A DNA stretch of 64,000 nt, from NCBI RefSeq assembly GCF_009730915.1, contig NC_052482.1:20118345-20182344 (forward strand), written 5' to 3'. Below are positions 50,896-63,297 of the stretch, piece by piece (position 1 is the stretch's first letter; each line of letters begins with the position of its first letter). A program made the position numbers and the translations under genes. Source of the DNA: Dioscorea cayenensis subsp. rotundata (taxonomy: Eukaryota; Streptophyta; Magnoliopsida; Dioscoreales; Dioscoreaceae). The notes beneath the pieces were generated by a model that saw nothing but the letters and a program-made list of their open reading frames with translations, ran no database searches and was not told the DNA's origin.

Positions 50896-51106
50896 GATGG
50901 TAACTTGTAAGTTTGTGATTAGTAATAGTTTTTTTTAAAAAAATATTTTATGTTACAATTCTAAAGGTTTGATTTTTATTTTTGAGCAGACTAAGACTGA
51001 TGGAGAGGGAGTTGACGTGACTCCGGATTTGATCATGTAGAAGATGATAACTTTTTCTTGTAATGCAGGCGTTGCTTGTTGAGAAGCTGGAGTAATGTAA
51101 TGAGCG

Positions 51107-51950
51107 GGGGCGTTTGGATCGAGTTGGATCCTGGGAGTGGGAAATCACGAAAGTACCCTGCATCCCACTCCCATGTTTGGGTCAAGTAATGGGGTCCCAT
51201 TGCTCACGATGGGATGGTCGGGACTCATCCCATCGAGGAGCTCATTACCCCAATTTCTAAAATTGAGGGTAATGGGACTCATGAGAGGGGAATGGGGTGT
51301 AATACCCATATTACCCCTCTCTTTATATTTAATTAATATTTAAAATTAATATAATTAATTAATAAATTTAATTATATTAATTTCAAATAAATAATAATTA
51401 AAAATAATGATATTTAAGTATTTTATAAGTAAATTTTTTTATTTTTGTTAATTAATTATATGTTAAAAAATTATTACTTTAAATAATTAATTATAATAAC
51501 GTATTTACATATTAATTAACATATAAAATAATTTAAACATCATTATTTTTTTTAACTATTATTATAATTAAAATAATTAATTAATGGGGTGTAATACCCC
51601 TATTATTATTTTAATTATTATAATTAAAATAATTAATTAAATATGTAAATTAATTATATTAAGTTTGAATATTTAATTATAATATATTCTAAATATTTAA
51701 TAATAAATAATATTAAATATTTATTATTAAACATAATTCATTATTTTATACAAATAATTTATTTACACAAAAGAGTATTAATGTAATTTTCATCCAATCT
51801 CTTTCTTATTTTTTTTCTATTCCTAACTCTTATTCTCTCCATCCAAACACCTTCTTTATTATCCTCCTCTTTCCCCCTATTCTTATTCTTATTCTTCCCT
51901 TTTTTTCATTCTCCCTCTTCTCATTCCTATTCCACAATCCAAACGGCCCC
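51107..51950. mobile_element. MITE-like element with GGGGCGTTTGGAT ends
   Basis: Left end gggcgtttggat, right end atccaaacggcccc, so inverted gggg(c)cgtttggat ends as in many plant hAT-like MITEs. Flanks tgagcg (51101-51106) and tgagtg (51951-51956) may be a decayed target duplication. The interior is AT-rich apart from subterminal tracts. No coding capacity. Confidence 0.6.
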
Positions 51951-54900
51951 TGAGTGCAGAGCAAAGAACTTAGCATCGGAACTGAGTAGTCTTTTTTTTC
52001 TTTTTTAACACACTTGCCAGACCATTTATCCTGCAAATTATTACCTTCTTAGTTGTCACAAGTACTTCTGATTATGTCCTTTTCAGCATCCTAATGGAAA
52101 CTGTGCATTACATGATAAAACATGGCTGTTTTCCATTTGCACGTTTAAAATTTTGGACATTTGTAGCATTTCTTTGAGCAGTGCCTTGGGTAGTGTTCAT
52201 CTCACTCTGCATCAGATTTTGGGCAGAGAACTGAATGTTATCTTTTTCCTCCTATCATGGTTCTGGTTCTTTTAACTCCCTGATTATCAGCTTGTGCGGT
52301 TGTGCCGTTGTACAAAACGTCCATGGATATAGTTTGTATGGGAAAAATATGTGAATTTTTCAACTCCTGTTATCCATATTTATCTTGTTTTTTATGGTGT
52401 GTTCATTGCAGGGAGCTGTTAAGGTGATGGCAAAAGATCTTATCTGAACAAGGCATCAAATTACAAAATTTCATGCACTCAACTCACAACTCCAAGGTGT
52501 ATCTCTTAGAATTCAGGTAGGATTTTAGTTTTATTGTCATCTTGCATGACTAGAAAGCCTTATTGCCTTGAGTTTGTTGTAATGACTTAATGAAAATTTG
52601 TTGCAGGTTCTCTAACTAGTACTGTATTTAAAAGCATGAATGCTATGGAGTTTGGTTTTTTTAGTATTTGGACTAATTGTTACAATGAAAAAAATTGAAT
52701 AATTAGTAAAAATTTGGTGTTTCATTAATCTATGAAGACAATTTAAGTAGTTGGTGTTTAGATGTAGCCGCATGTAGGAACTATATAATTTGGAATTGAG
52801 TGTATAATTGATTATATGAAGCAAAGGGTTATGGACAAAAGAAACTGTGAAGTGGAAGGGATTGTTAAAAAGTTTAGTGATGATTTGCTGATAGAATACC
52901 AGAGTTTGGAAATTTGTCTCTTTAAGAGTGGAAGAAAACCAATGGATTGTTATATTGTAAAATCTCAATATGTTTATTAAAGTTTTTGATGAATCAGTGT
53001 GAAGGTTTTTTCCCCCAGAAATTTAACAAGCTATGATTATGCATCAGTAAGCTCTTGGTTTTTTATTATAATCAGGTTAGTTGGTTCTCCATTGGTGAAG
53101 CTTGCTTATTTCTCTTAATTTGGATGGAGTTAGTCTTGGTGTGTAATAATTTATGCAAATAATAGTTGGTACACTGAGAAGAAGTCAATTGATTATGATA
53201 AAAAGAACTAGTTCATCCGGAATGAAACCTATATATTGACTGAACAAGAATCTGATTAATTAGAATAATGGGTTCAGGATCTAAGTTATGGATTAATTTT
53301 TGTTATATCCACTTACCTGATTAGTGCTCTCTAATATTGTAATTGTCATCAGGTGTGAGATTAGACACAACAAACATTGAAGTGAAGAACATTTTGGGTT
53401 GTTCACTTCAGTTGGTTGTACAATACTAGATTAGATTTAAAATTGTAAAATGACGATCACTTTAACTAATAATGACAGAATGACAATATTGACAACTGAA
53501 TTTAAGATGTTATATCTGGTTCGATGACATTATTGATAATAATGGTTCAATGACATAATGACATTGCCGATGAAACAGAATTTTAGGCATGTTATTCCCT
53601 TCAATTAGATAAGTAAGGAATCATTAATGCGGAATCATGGTCGTATTCATGTGACCTTATATTCTTGGAGAACCTATCCTTTTTTTATCCTATCATAATA
53701 ATGCAGATGAACCTTGTATTATTGCACCTTGTTCTTTATTTCTTTTTGTAATATGGAAAACGAAGTTGAGCTTTCAGCTCAATGGTTGACCTTGCACTGT
53801 TACATATAGATCCAATCCGATAATTAACTTCTGTGAAATAAGTTTTTATTAATAACTTTCTCTCAAATAAATGTAACTTCTCTAGTTTCTGTTAACCCTC
53901 TTGATTGACTGGAGGTGAGCCTTTGTATCTCATTGTTCTGGTGCAGAGAAAGGCAAGCAACATTTAGAAGATCAGATATATATGACTTGAACCAAGCATG
54001 CTTATCGTTTTCTTCTCTTTATTCATTCTGTGTATTATGTCAACCTTTCTACTATATCATGCCTTCTATTTGCAAGTACACTTTTAGTGTTGCTCATATT
54101 ACACATTTTTTTTTTTTTGGGAATTTTATTTTATTCTGGCTGCAATTACTGATGCTGATAGAAAAGAGGTGATATATATATATATATATATATATATTTG
54201 TGGTGTTCTTCAATCGAGGGAATGAAAATGGAGAAAAATAATTGATAGAGGTGAAAAGAAAAGGAAAGACAAATTTCATTGGTATATGTCTTCTTAATTT
54301 GCATATCCATCTTACTTTCTGTGTGTTTGGATTTTGGACTTTGGATTGAATGAGAATAGATGAGAACATGGACACTGGTGAAAGGGAAAGCAAAGATTAG
54401 AAATTTCATGGATGTATATCCATCTTATTTTCTGTGTTTGTGGACTTTGGATTGAACTAAAATTTAAAAAAAAAAAACAATAGAAATTGGTGAAAGGAAA
54501 AGCAAATATAAGAAATTCTGTTAATATGTTTTTTTTCTTGCTTATCCACATGTGCATGCAAATTGTTAACTGGAATTGTTAAGAGAGGAGATGTCGTAAT
54601 GGTTTATGTTTGTTACTTGGTACTCAGTTGTTGAGGGATATTTCTCTATGTATCCTTGCATTTGTGTGCTTGTTTGATTATCTATGCATCAGATTTTTGC
54701 TGCTGCCATTGTCGTATTAGTTGAAGAACTTCTCAACCAGAGAAGCTAAATTTTATTAAAAGATATTGGAAACAAAGAAAGTAACAAAAACACAGTGGAA
54801 ACAGAGACAAGTGAAACTAACTTAGAAGACAAATCCATTATCAATAAAAAGAACGCATGACTGTATGATTGAAATGAATAGAAGGCAAGTGGTTGCTAGA

Positions 54901-56285
54901 GATTGTAAACATCTTTTTTAAGTTCTGACATTTGCAGATATATCTTTGTCAACTCTCAGCATGAGACCAAGTAGGATGGTGGATATAGTGCGATTTATTT
55001 GAACAATAAAAAAAAAAAATGGTATCGGTCTATAATAAGTTTGACACCTCTCTGTTGGCTTACATAGATGTACTACCTTTGTTATTCATCTTTGTTTATA
55101 ATTTTTGTTAGTCTTTTTACATAGATGTACTACGTTTGTTTTTAAAATAAGTTTTTCCAGAAACAAGAAATGATTTTATTTTTATACAATAGCCTTTGTC
55201 TACATTGGAAATTTACCATAAATAGATTTAAGCAACAGCTTATCTTTCTTCACCAAAATTGGTACCACACCTAGGGTCATTTGGTGGCATAAGAAAATGG
55301 ATCCAATTGTTTGGTTGTGATCTGGTCCCTGGAACAGTAGAGATTTAAATAACAAAAAAACATTGGTTGGTGGACTGTGTATGTTGAGAGAGTGGTTTGT
55401 GATTTATAACGCAAATAGATTTTTTTGATATCATAATTAATTTAATTTTCTAGATCACTAACATCATGGTCTCAAGGTACTGCTTTGTTTGCACAAATAA
55501 TATTACTAACAAGGATGCATATGAAGTTTTTATAATAATACAGGAATTTACACGTGTATAACAGTTAAAAAGTTGTATTGCATGCATACCAACAACTACA
55601 TGCTTGAATGAAGAATATCAATATATACCATCCACATTCTTGAATGAAATGGATCATGAAGTCAAAAATTTTTGCTAATTTTTGTAAAGTTATGATTTGT
55701 TGTTGTTATCTTCTTTCCTTAATGAAAGAAGCACAGCAAAGCTGGCAAAAGATCAGATTGATAGTAGTTACCTTGCTATTCTTGGGTTTGCTTCAGTGGC
55801 AGGGTATCATGGAGGACACTCCCATTGACCTTTAAGCTGCCAGTCCAGGCCATTTAAAGTAAAAATGGACAAACAGTGAACAATGATCTCAAAAAATTCA
55901 TGCAGAATGGGTTGGAATCTGTTCATGCTGCTTATCAAAAATCAAGAACTCGTAATGAATCTAAAAGAAATTAATCCGGGTTCAAATCTCTCCCACATGA
56001 TCATGTTTTTCGTCATTTGTTTATACACCGATTGGATAGCCCTAATAAGTATGACATCAAAGTGTAAGAGGAGGTCGTGTGTTCAAATCTCTCTCACATG
56101 CATCGCTTCTACGTCTTTCATTACATCTGCTCACTGCGATTCCTTATTATTCTCATACATGCATCATTCGGGTTTTCAAGATCTGTTTAATCATCGTTTA
56201 TATTCAGTAAAAAGCGACTTTGTCGTCTATTATTCAAAATTAATCATCTGGTTTATAGCAACATCGTTTTCTTTTCCTTTTTCGT
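51951..56285. other. Gene-poor AT-rich region; no supported gene
   Basis: Short open frames have no recognised motif. It includes a (TA)n run at 54175-54197 and a partial triplication at 54250-54545 (listed). Sequences like gggttcaaatctctccc at ~55977 and tgttcaaatctctctcac at ~56080 look like pol III B boxes and may be SINE fragments. Confidence 0.5.
54250..54545. repeat. Diverged tandem triplication, unit about 115-125 bp
   Basis: Three blocks share gaaa(a/g)g(g/a)aaagcaaa followed by agaaattt/aaattc, and a ccatctta(c/t)tttctgtgt...ggactttggattgaa block occurs in two. Starts are near 54255, 54381 and 54492. Confidence 0.65.
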
Positions 56286-56546
56286 CTAAGCTGGGCAAGA
56301 CTTAAAAATTCGAGGGATGTGACCTGAAAAAGAGTTATTAGAAAGATCTATGTAAGAGAAGAAGGGGCTATGCATATGGAGATCTGGTAAAGGACCTGAG
56401 AACAAATTTGAAGAAAGATCAAGGTTTTCCATGTGAGTGAAAGTTAAGAATTCAGGGATCATCCCCTGAATTTGGTTATTGGAGAGGTCTAAATCAACGA
56501 GGTTGTGAGTAGTCCAATGATCAATTTTCTGTTGATCGAGTGTTGA
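56286..56546 (-). pseudogene. LRR receptor-like protein fragment
   Basis: The minus-strand frame has consecutive leucine-rich repeats: LVDLDLSNNQIQGMIPEFL, MENLDLSSNLFSGPLPDL and FSYIDLSNNSFSGHIPRIF, then a TAG at 56286-56288. The L..LDLS.N.fsG.iP spacing is that of plant RLP/RLK ectodomains. Only three repeats remain, with no signal peptide, membrane segment or kinase nearby, so it is a fragment. No start codon is seen upstream. Confidence 0.85.
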
Positions 56547-57402
56547 TTTATTTTGATTTTTCCGTTATGTTAACTATTTTCAGTAGAGAAATGTGTTTTG
56601 ATTTACTAATTAGTTTTTGCTTATAATGGCTTTGAGCAAAGGCTCATTGCCCTTATAAATGATCATTGCTTTATCTCTGTTGCCTGATATTAATCATGTT
56701 GGGATGCTAATTGAATTCCTACTAGATTAGCTGAGCTATAGCATTTAGTTTTCTCTCATCAATAAACTCAACAAATATATATGCTTTCCGGTTTTTTAAA
56801 ACAAAACATCGTAGGCAAGGACTTAGGCCATTAGTAAAATAAATTTTTCTATAAATTTTTTTTTTATATTAAGGGTATAATTTTGAGAAAAATCATATAC
56901 AAATAGGCCCAGTAGACAGAGAGTTATTTGTGATAACTGATAAGCATCGATGTTTTAGAATTTTATTTTATTTTTTTTTAAATGATTTGGTTTTCATGTC
57001 ATTTTCTCTTGATGTATCTGAAGACTACTCAACAAGCTACCTCAATAGTGGTTTTTAACTTTTTATCATTGCATTTTAAGTTTTAATTAATTAATTTTTT
57101 TCTATTTATACAATATTTTGTTCAATAACTTATTAAAATGATTAACAACAAAGAAATTTTTGGAAATTAGAGCTTTAGATGTGTCACATGGCCATTCATG
57201 TAAAATATTAAAAATAATCACAGTCCACTGTATGTGTGCATCAAATCAAATAATCAATCATGTTATAATGTTGAACTGTTTATTAATATCAAGAATTAAA
57301 TATTATTTATTTATCGTTTTGTCTTCATTATTAAATGCCACTGGTCATGACTCATGGTTGTGAACTTGGAAAAGAGAAAAACAACAAAGAATGTGAGTCT
57401 TA

Positions 57403-58239
57403 TATCGTAATGGGCAAATTGCAAGAAAATAACCGATAATTTATGGAAACTCTTCCCAACGTCCAGTCGGTTTGAAAAAGGCTAAATTGAAAGAAAAAAA
57501 ATCAAGCTGATCTTATATCTGTAATGGGCAAATTGCAAGAAGATAACCGACAACTTATGGAGATATGAAAAAAGAAAAATGCAGATAAAATGGCTATGAA
57601 AAAGTTTAAAGAAGAAAATAAGATATTAGTTACAGACTTGAGCATCATCACTGATCCTAATATTCGTGCCTATATTCAATCTGAACAAGCACGAATTATG
57701 CAAAAAAAAGGACATTCTCAACAACCACCTTCGTCATCATCAAATCCATTTGGAAGCTATTTCGATAATATAGGCGGAAGTGCTAGTGATTTACCAGAAT
57801 ATTAGTTTTAATGTAATTAGTTTTTACATTGTATTAGCTTTTATTAAGGTTATTTTCAATAAAATTTCAACTATTCCTGTTTTATAAATTTATTATATAT
57901 TAATAATTATCTATTTTAGTTATTAATTAAATAATTATTATTATTGATTATTAATTAATTACACACAAATTAATATTATAAATAAATACTTATAATTATA
58001 TTAATGAAATAATAATTTTATATATTTCATTACAATAATAAAAACAATAAAAATATAAAAATATAATTAAAAATAAAAATAATGTGGGAATTTCAAATTT
58101 GGGGTTCTGATGAGTGACCCCAAATTTGAGGTTGCACTATTAGAAACCCAAATTTGTGATTTGAGTGTGGGTTGGAGTACTCTCACACCCCAAATCCCAC
58201 TCCCAAATTTGGGATTTGGGTGTAAGGTTGGAGATGGTC
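57403..58239 (+). mobile_element. PIF/Harbinger-type element remnant with empty-site evidence
   Basis: Flanked by tta on both sides (57400-57402, 58240-58242). The paralogous copy 1 reads gagtctttaagttgtgg at 34316-34332 without the insert. The right end ggttggagatggtc matches the common plant PIF/Harbinger terminal sequence gaccatctccaacc. The left terminal repeat is missing; instead atgggcaaattgcaagaa occurs twice (about 57411 and 57523). The element keeps the end of an accessory protein gene but no transposase. Confidence 0.7.
57560..57805 (+). pseudogene. C-terminal remnant of a Harbinger-associated Myb-like/NAM-associated protein
   Basis: The 71-codon frame has KKFKEENKILVTDLSIITDP and NIRAYIQSEQARIM followed by a Gln/Ser/Pro-rich tail. 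This pattern (acidic-basic helix, then IxDPxxRxYxxxEQxxI) is typical of the C-terminus of the NAM-associated, trihelix-like proteins encoded next to PIF/Harbinger transposases. The DNA-binding N-terminal part is missing. The ATG at 57590 is probably not the original start. Confidence 0.6.
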
Positions 58240-58790
58240 TTAGTTGTGGCCTGTGGGTCAGTGAGGGTTCCCAATATGAGCTGGAGAGATTGGGAACAGA
58301 GAGGAGAGATTTTTTTTTTTTGTTTTTTTTTCTAATTTATTTGTTTTCATACTAATGTAAGCTTGATAATGATCCCAAAATGCTTGGCTTAAATGATATT
58401 TTTGGGACTTTTACCAGCAGATAAGTGAGCTACTCTCAGAGTTCTATAAAAGAATAAATTTTTTTTAGTAAATTTATTTGTTTAAAAATTTAAAACTCTA
58501 TCATTTGGATCAACCCGATTGAGTAAATGAGTTATGTTTGATAATGGTTTTATACAATTTATTGTTATGTTGGGTTTGAGCCCAAATAAAAAGCAAACTT
58601 TTTCTTTTTAATTTACATTTTGAATGTATTAAGATGAATATTGGGCTAAAAAAACCTTGATGCTATAATTATTTAATTTTTAATTTATTATTATCATGAT
58701 ATTTGAGATAGTGTAGTATTTTTATTTATTGAAAGCAAAAAAACAAATGTGAATAATAAATAAAAACAATAATACAATGAGGTGGGGTTT

Positions 58791-60530
58791 TTGTTGGGGG
58801 TGATCTAAAACATGTAAGATTACCTCAGTTGAATGTAAATTTTTTTCTCCATTTTAACCTTTCAATTCAATAAAATTTCAAAAACTTCAATTGTTTTTAA
58901 AAAAATTAAAAAATAAGAAAAGTCCATCCTCATTCATCATATACTTTTTTATATAAAAATATATTTATTGAAATATTTAGTTAGAGGAAAGGAAAACATT
59001 TGATTTTCTTTTTCAAATATTAAGTTGAAGAAAAAAAATTATTTATTTCAAATAATTAAATTTGACTTAATTAATATTTATATAAATATAATATTTTTAA
59101 AGTGAAATTTTTATTATTAAACAATTTTTGATATATTTGGCAACTTTAGTGGAGCATTTTAGTAAAAAGATAATTAATAAAAATATAACTTTAGTGTTAC
59201 ATTCTAGCTTAAGGCTACAATCAAACTGAGTTTGAGATGAGCTTTGTTTTGTTCAAGCTTAGTTTGATACTATTTAAAACCGAGACTCGAGCTCAAATCG
59301 AGCCTATTTTGGAGCTTCCTTAGATTGTCTGTTAGTTCAACAAAAATATGAAGATAATGTGGTTTAAGAGGTTGGTTGAGTAATTGCAATCCATGATGTT
59401 TTTCTCACCCTCTACAAAAGTATTTTGAGACTATATATGTTGGGAATTTCATATTTGCGTATGTAATAGTTTTTTTTTTGTTTAAGTATATAAATGTTTG
59501 CCATGAGCATATTCACTATTTTTTTCACTTTTAGAAAATATATTTAAGACTATGAATTCTAAGGTTTCATGTCTCATGATTTAATGGTTCTTTATTTGAC
59601 TTTAATTACAATCAGATTCATAGTTTTTTATTTGATTATGTTTATTTACTTTTGTTGTAGAACTCATGGTTTGAGGATTAAGAGGTTTGAAGATTATGGA
59701 GATAGAAGATGGTGCTAAGTTCATTTTTGGTGTACTTAAAAATTATACACATAAACAATTGTAATAGAGCTAGATAAGATACTGCTAAATTCTTTTTTTT
59801 TTCTTTTTTTCTTTTTTTTTGGGGGTGTATTTAAGATGGTGCTAAGTTCATTTTTTGGCATGCTTAAGTAAAATACATTGCTTTGAAATTATCAATGAAA
59901 ATCTTTGAAAACCAAGTTTTAGAATATTTGTGATTATTTTGCAAGATTTGTCTTGTAGATATGCAGGTCAAAAATAAAAATACAACTGTAAATTTACCAC
60001 CCAAAAATAATATATTAGTTAATAGATCAGTTTTTGAGGTGGTTTATGACACTATTAATTAATATTATTCGGAAATGAGTTATTAAATCATTTATTTATT
60101 TATCTATTTATTTATTTATTCATTCATTTTATGTGAAATACTTTATGACACTATTGGGGGAGGAGCGCGTGGAGAAGGAAATTACGACCGGGGACCTCAG
60201 ATTAACTTTTATTTTTTATTTTGATGCGTTTTCCCCCTTCAAGGTTGTTGTGGGTTTTATTTTAAACATTTTTTTAATTTATCATTCAATGTTTTTTTTT
60301 TCCTAATAATCAGTTTACATGCAGTACTGTCTTATCTCCAGACCAAGATAATTTTTTTATTCTTTTATTTTTTAAAAAACAAAAAGTCAAATAATTAGCT
60401 TCTCTTAATCAAAATACCTTAAATATTCAAATCCCATTTGTCCATTCAAAATAATATAAAAATCAACCGTTAATATTCGAACATAAATCTTAAAACCCTA
60501 TTCTTACTTAAAAGCACGTTAATGTTTACA
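58791..60530. other. Intergenic, AT-rich; no gene seen
   Basis: No supported feature apart from a (TTTA)n run at about 60088-60119 and poly-T tracts. Confidence 0.6.
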
Positions 60531-60774
60531 TGGCCGTAGAAGTGCAAATTAATCGATGCAATAGGGATGCCCTGTCGTGCCTCCTTCCATTGCGTGCTGG
60601 TTCAGTCGATCCCTCGTTCTCGGTCAGCTCAGCCATCAGTTTCTCCCGGTCACGCGAGGAATTGGAGGAAGAGGAACTAGACGACGAGAAACTGGAGGAC
60701 GAGAAGCTCGAGCTCCGAGCATCTTCATCGGCCTTACACTTCATAACCAGTTTGCTTTGTTTATATTTTTTATA

Positions 60775-61054
60775 CTCCCTTCGTTCCTTTTTATCTGTCA
60801 TAAACTCATATTCTTTTTTATTTATCATTTTCTAATATTAAGAAGCATTTATTATTATTTTTTTTTCAAAACTATCCTAACACTATATTCGATTTTCTCC
60901 TTGGAATTAAATATGAGAGAAAAATATAAAGATATAAATTAGGAGTAATTTTGGAAAGATATAAATTTTTATAAAAAAATTTGTGAAATAACTAAATTTA
61001 TTTGAGTATGTGAGATTCTGGTTATTCACGATAGATAAAAAGGAACGGAGGGAA
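60775..61054. mobile_element. Stowaway (Tc1/mariner) MITE
   Basis: Inverted ends ctcccttcgttcctttttat and, inverted, ttccctccgttcctttttat, with TA on each side (60773-60774 and 61055-61056). About 280 bp, AT-rich interior with no coding capacity. These are the canonical Stowaway ends and target site. Confidence 0.93.
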
Positions 61055-61518
61055 TATTTAATAACATAAGAATAACAGTTAATAACTTAAAAATAAACGT
61101 TACAACCATTATTAACAAATATTTAAGAAAAATAATAAAAAAAACTTAAAAAACCTGATTTAAGAAAAATAATAGAGCCAACATATAGTTGGCTACAACT
61201 GCTTAAAAATAAACACTAAAAAGTCATGATTAAAAATTATGTAAAAAAACATGATAAAAAGCGTTAAAAAGACCTGATTAAAAAAACCCAGAAGAGCCAA
61301 TCAATATCGCTTTTAATAACCATTAATTTTTTTAATAACTTAAAAATATACCTTAAAAAGTCATGACTAATGACTATCAAAATATTTCAAAAAAGAAAGC
61401 ATAATTAAAAAGCCAGTACTTTCTAGATATTACCATTATTATTATTATTATTATAATTATTATTGTTGTTGTTTTGATTGTCATCTTCATTAAAACTCTA
61501 TTCAAAATACAGTCAAAG

Positions 61519-61544
61519 TTAATGCAATAAACAAATATTGTTTT

Positions 61545-61593
<49 letters not shown>

Positions 61594-61842
61594 TGTGAAG
61601 GCAGGTGAATGCGTACCATTAATGATGTTCTGGTGGGCACGATCTTTGATATGAATTCCAACTTTGTTTGATGTTGACAACACGTTGATCTTCTTCGGTG
61701 TTCGTGTAATGCGTTGCGGAGCTTCATTCTCGTTCCGTCCACGTTTATGGCTTACGTGTCTCAATTGCATGGGAACTTTGTTTTCATTCTCTTGGCCTAC
61801 TACATGGCTCAACTGGCTCATTTGCTCATTCTTGACCGCCAT
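61519..61842 (-). CDS. Hypothetical short ORF with a nearby TATA box
   Basis: 107 codons starting MAVKNEQMSQLSHVVGQ, with a basic middle part (VSHKRGRNENEAPQRITRTP). The last 20 or so codons are translation of a TA microsatellite, so the real coding end or a splice donor is probably near 61600. A TATATAAAC lies ~40 nt upstream. No family recognised. It may be the first exon of a gene or a chance frame. Confidence 0.3.
61547..61592. repeat. (TA)n microsatellite
   Basis: About 22 TA units. A second run of ~15 units lies at 61893-61922. Confidence 0.95.
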
Positions 61843-61880
61843 CTCCTACTCTCTTTTAATTTGGTTTTTTTTTCCTTGCT

Positions 61881-61889
61881 GTTTATATA
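61881..61889 (-). promoter_or_regulatory. TATA-box-like sequence upstream of the hypothetical ORF
   Basis: TATATAAAC on the minus strand. A TA microsatellite immediately upstream (61893-61922) makes a chance match likely. Confidence 0.3.
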
Positions 61890-61949
61890 GAGTAATATAT
61901 ATATATATATATATATATATATCATAGTTGTTAACCCAATTAAATTAAA

Positions 61950-62450
61950 ATATTTTTAGAAAATTTTAGTATATTATTATGTATCCTATTTTAATTCAAA
62001 TTGGTTTGGAAATTTGTAATATATTAGTATATATCCTAACTAAATTTACATATTTTTTTGGAAAATTTTTAATATATTACTAAAATTAAATAGTTTTGAA
62101 ATTTGTAATATATTATTATATATCCTAATTGAATTCAAATAATTTTTGGAAATTTCTAATATATTAGCATGTATCCATTTGTTTTTGGAAATTTGTAATA
62201 TATTATTGTATATCCTAACTAATTTGGAAATTTGTAATATATTATTATATATCCTAATTGAATTCAAATAGTTTTGGAAATCTCTAATATATTAGCATGT
62301 ATCCTATATTTTTATTTTTATTTTATTTTATTTTTATGAAAAATGGATACATGTATCCTATTTTGGATGGGAGCGAAAAGACAAAAAAAAAATTCAAATT
62401 TTTAGAAATATCTAATATATTAGTATAGATCCTACTTTGGATAGGAGTGA
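61950..62450. repeat. AT-rich minisatellite-like array
   Basis: Six to eight diverged copies of a ~50-65 bp unit with ggaaattt(g/c)taatatatta and ttatatatcctaa, e.g. near 62009, 62097, 62148, 62187, 62229 and 62275. Unit length varies because attcaaatagtttt segments are present or absent. Confidence 0.8.
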
Positions 62451-63255
62451 CTAGGAAAATACATGATGTGAAAATTATATGTATACAGTATATATATACA
62501 CATTACAGGTTCAAAAAATAAGTTTTTAAAAAATATCATTAGATTTATAGTACTTAGGGTTACTGTTCAGTATCATGATCCTTTATGGTTAACTTTGGAG
62601 ACCAAATTCAGATCATACTCTTCCTCGCCCCTTTAGCTTTCATGATTTTTTTAATAGCATTTTATGAATGTTATAATATAGAATATGTTTTTAATTAATA
62701 ATATGGCATACATATTAGAAGCTAATGTTTTTAAAAATCCAATTAGTATATATTGGTATATATGCTGTAAAAACTATATTTTAAAAATTATTTATAAAAA
62801 AATATTCTTAGTCACCTGACCTTTACAAATTGATATGTATAAAATTAAAAATATATAAATTTTTTAAAAACAATAATTGTCAATATATATTATTTAGCTC
62901 CTTATTTTCTACTTGACCCACTTTTAAAAATTTATGGCTCTATCTTTTCATTGACTATATGTATTTGTGAAATTATTGTAGTATATGTATAAAAATATAA
63001 TGGAGAGGTGTCAGTCAAGATTGATCTACAAAAATATATGCGTGTTCTTACAAATATATAAAAACAATATAAAAAGAAAAATATATGAGGGATTTATTTG
63101 GAAAAATTTGTAGGAAATGTGAAAATGTGGGAATCTTAGACTTATTTTGCAAAGTTGGCACAAAAAATATAAAAAAATGAGATAATCTTATATTTATTTT
63201 AAAAAAATGGTCGAATTTAGGATTTATTTGCATAAATTTTGTAAATTAGTAAAAC

Positions 63256-63297
<42 letters not shown>

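Larger units (their letters stand above)
56865..58790. repeat. Segmental duplication copy 2 (partner 33185-35580)
   Basis: Same order and orientation as the partner (matching blocks are given there). It contains an 837-bp insertion (57403-58239) that copy 1 lacks. Borders approximate. Confidence 0.75.

Noticed and set aside
54094..54557. Several overlapping minus-strand frames of 80-99 codons
   Set aside because: They read through a TA microsatellite and the tandem triplication; composition is low-complexity.
55644..56305. Plus-strand frames of 63 and 140 codons
   Set aside because: No motif; the second overlaps the end of the LRR fragment on the other strand and includes SINE-like sequence.
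60526..60835. Overlapping 100-codon frames on both strands (Ser-rich / Glu-rich)
   Set aside because: Largely a GAG/CTC-type low-complexity stretch adjoining the Stowaway MITE; no family match on either strand.
63256..63297. CRISPR-like or phage-type regular repeats
   Set aside because: The regular repeats in this window are microsatellites, minisatellites and transposon ends in a plant nuclear context; none has unique spacers of constant length.
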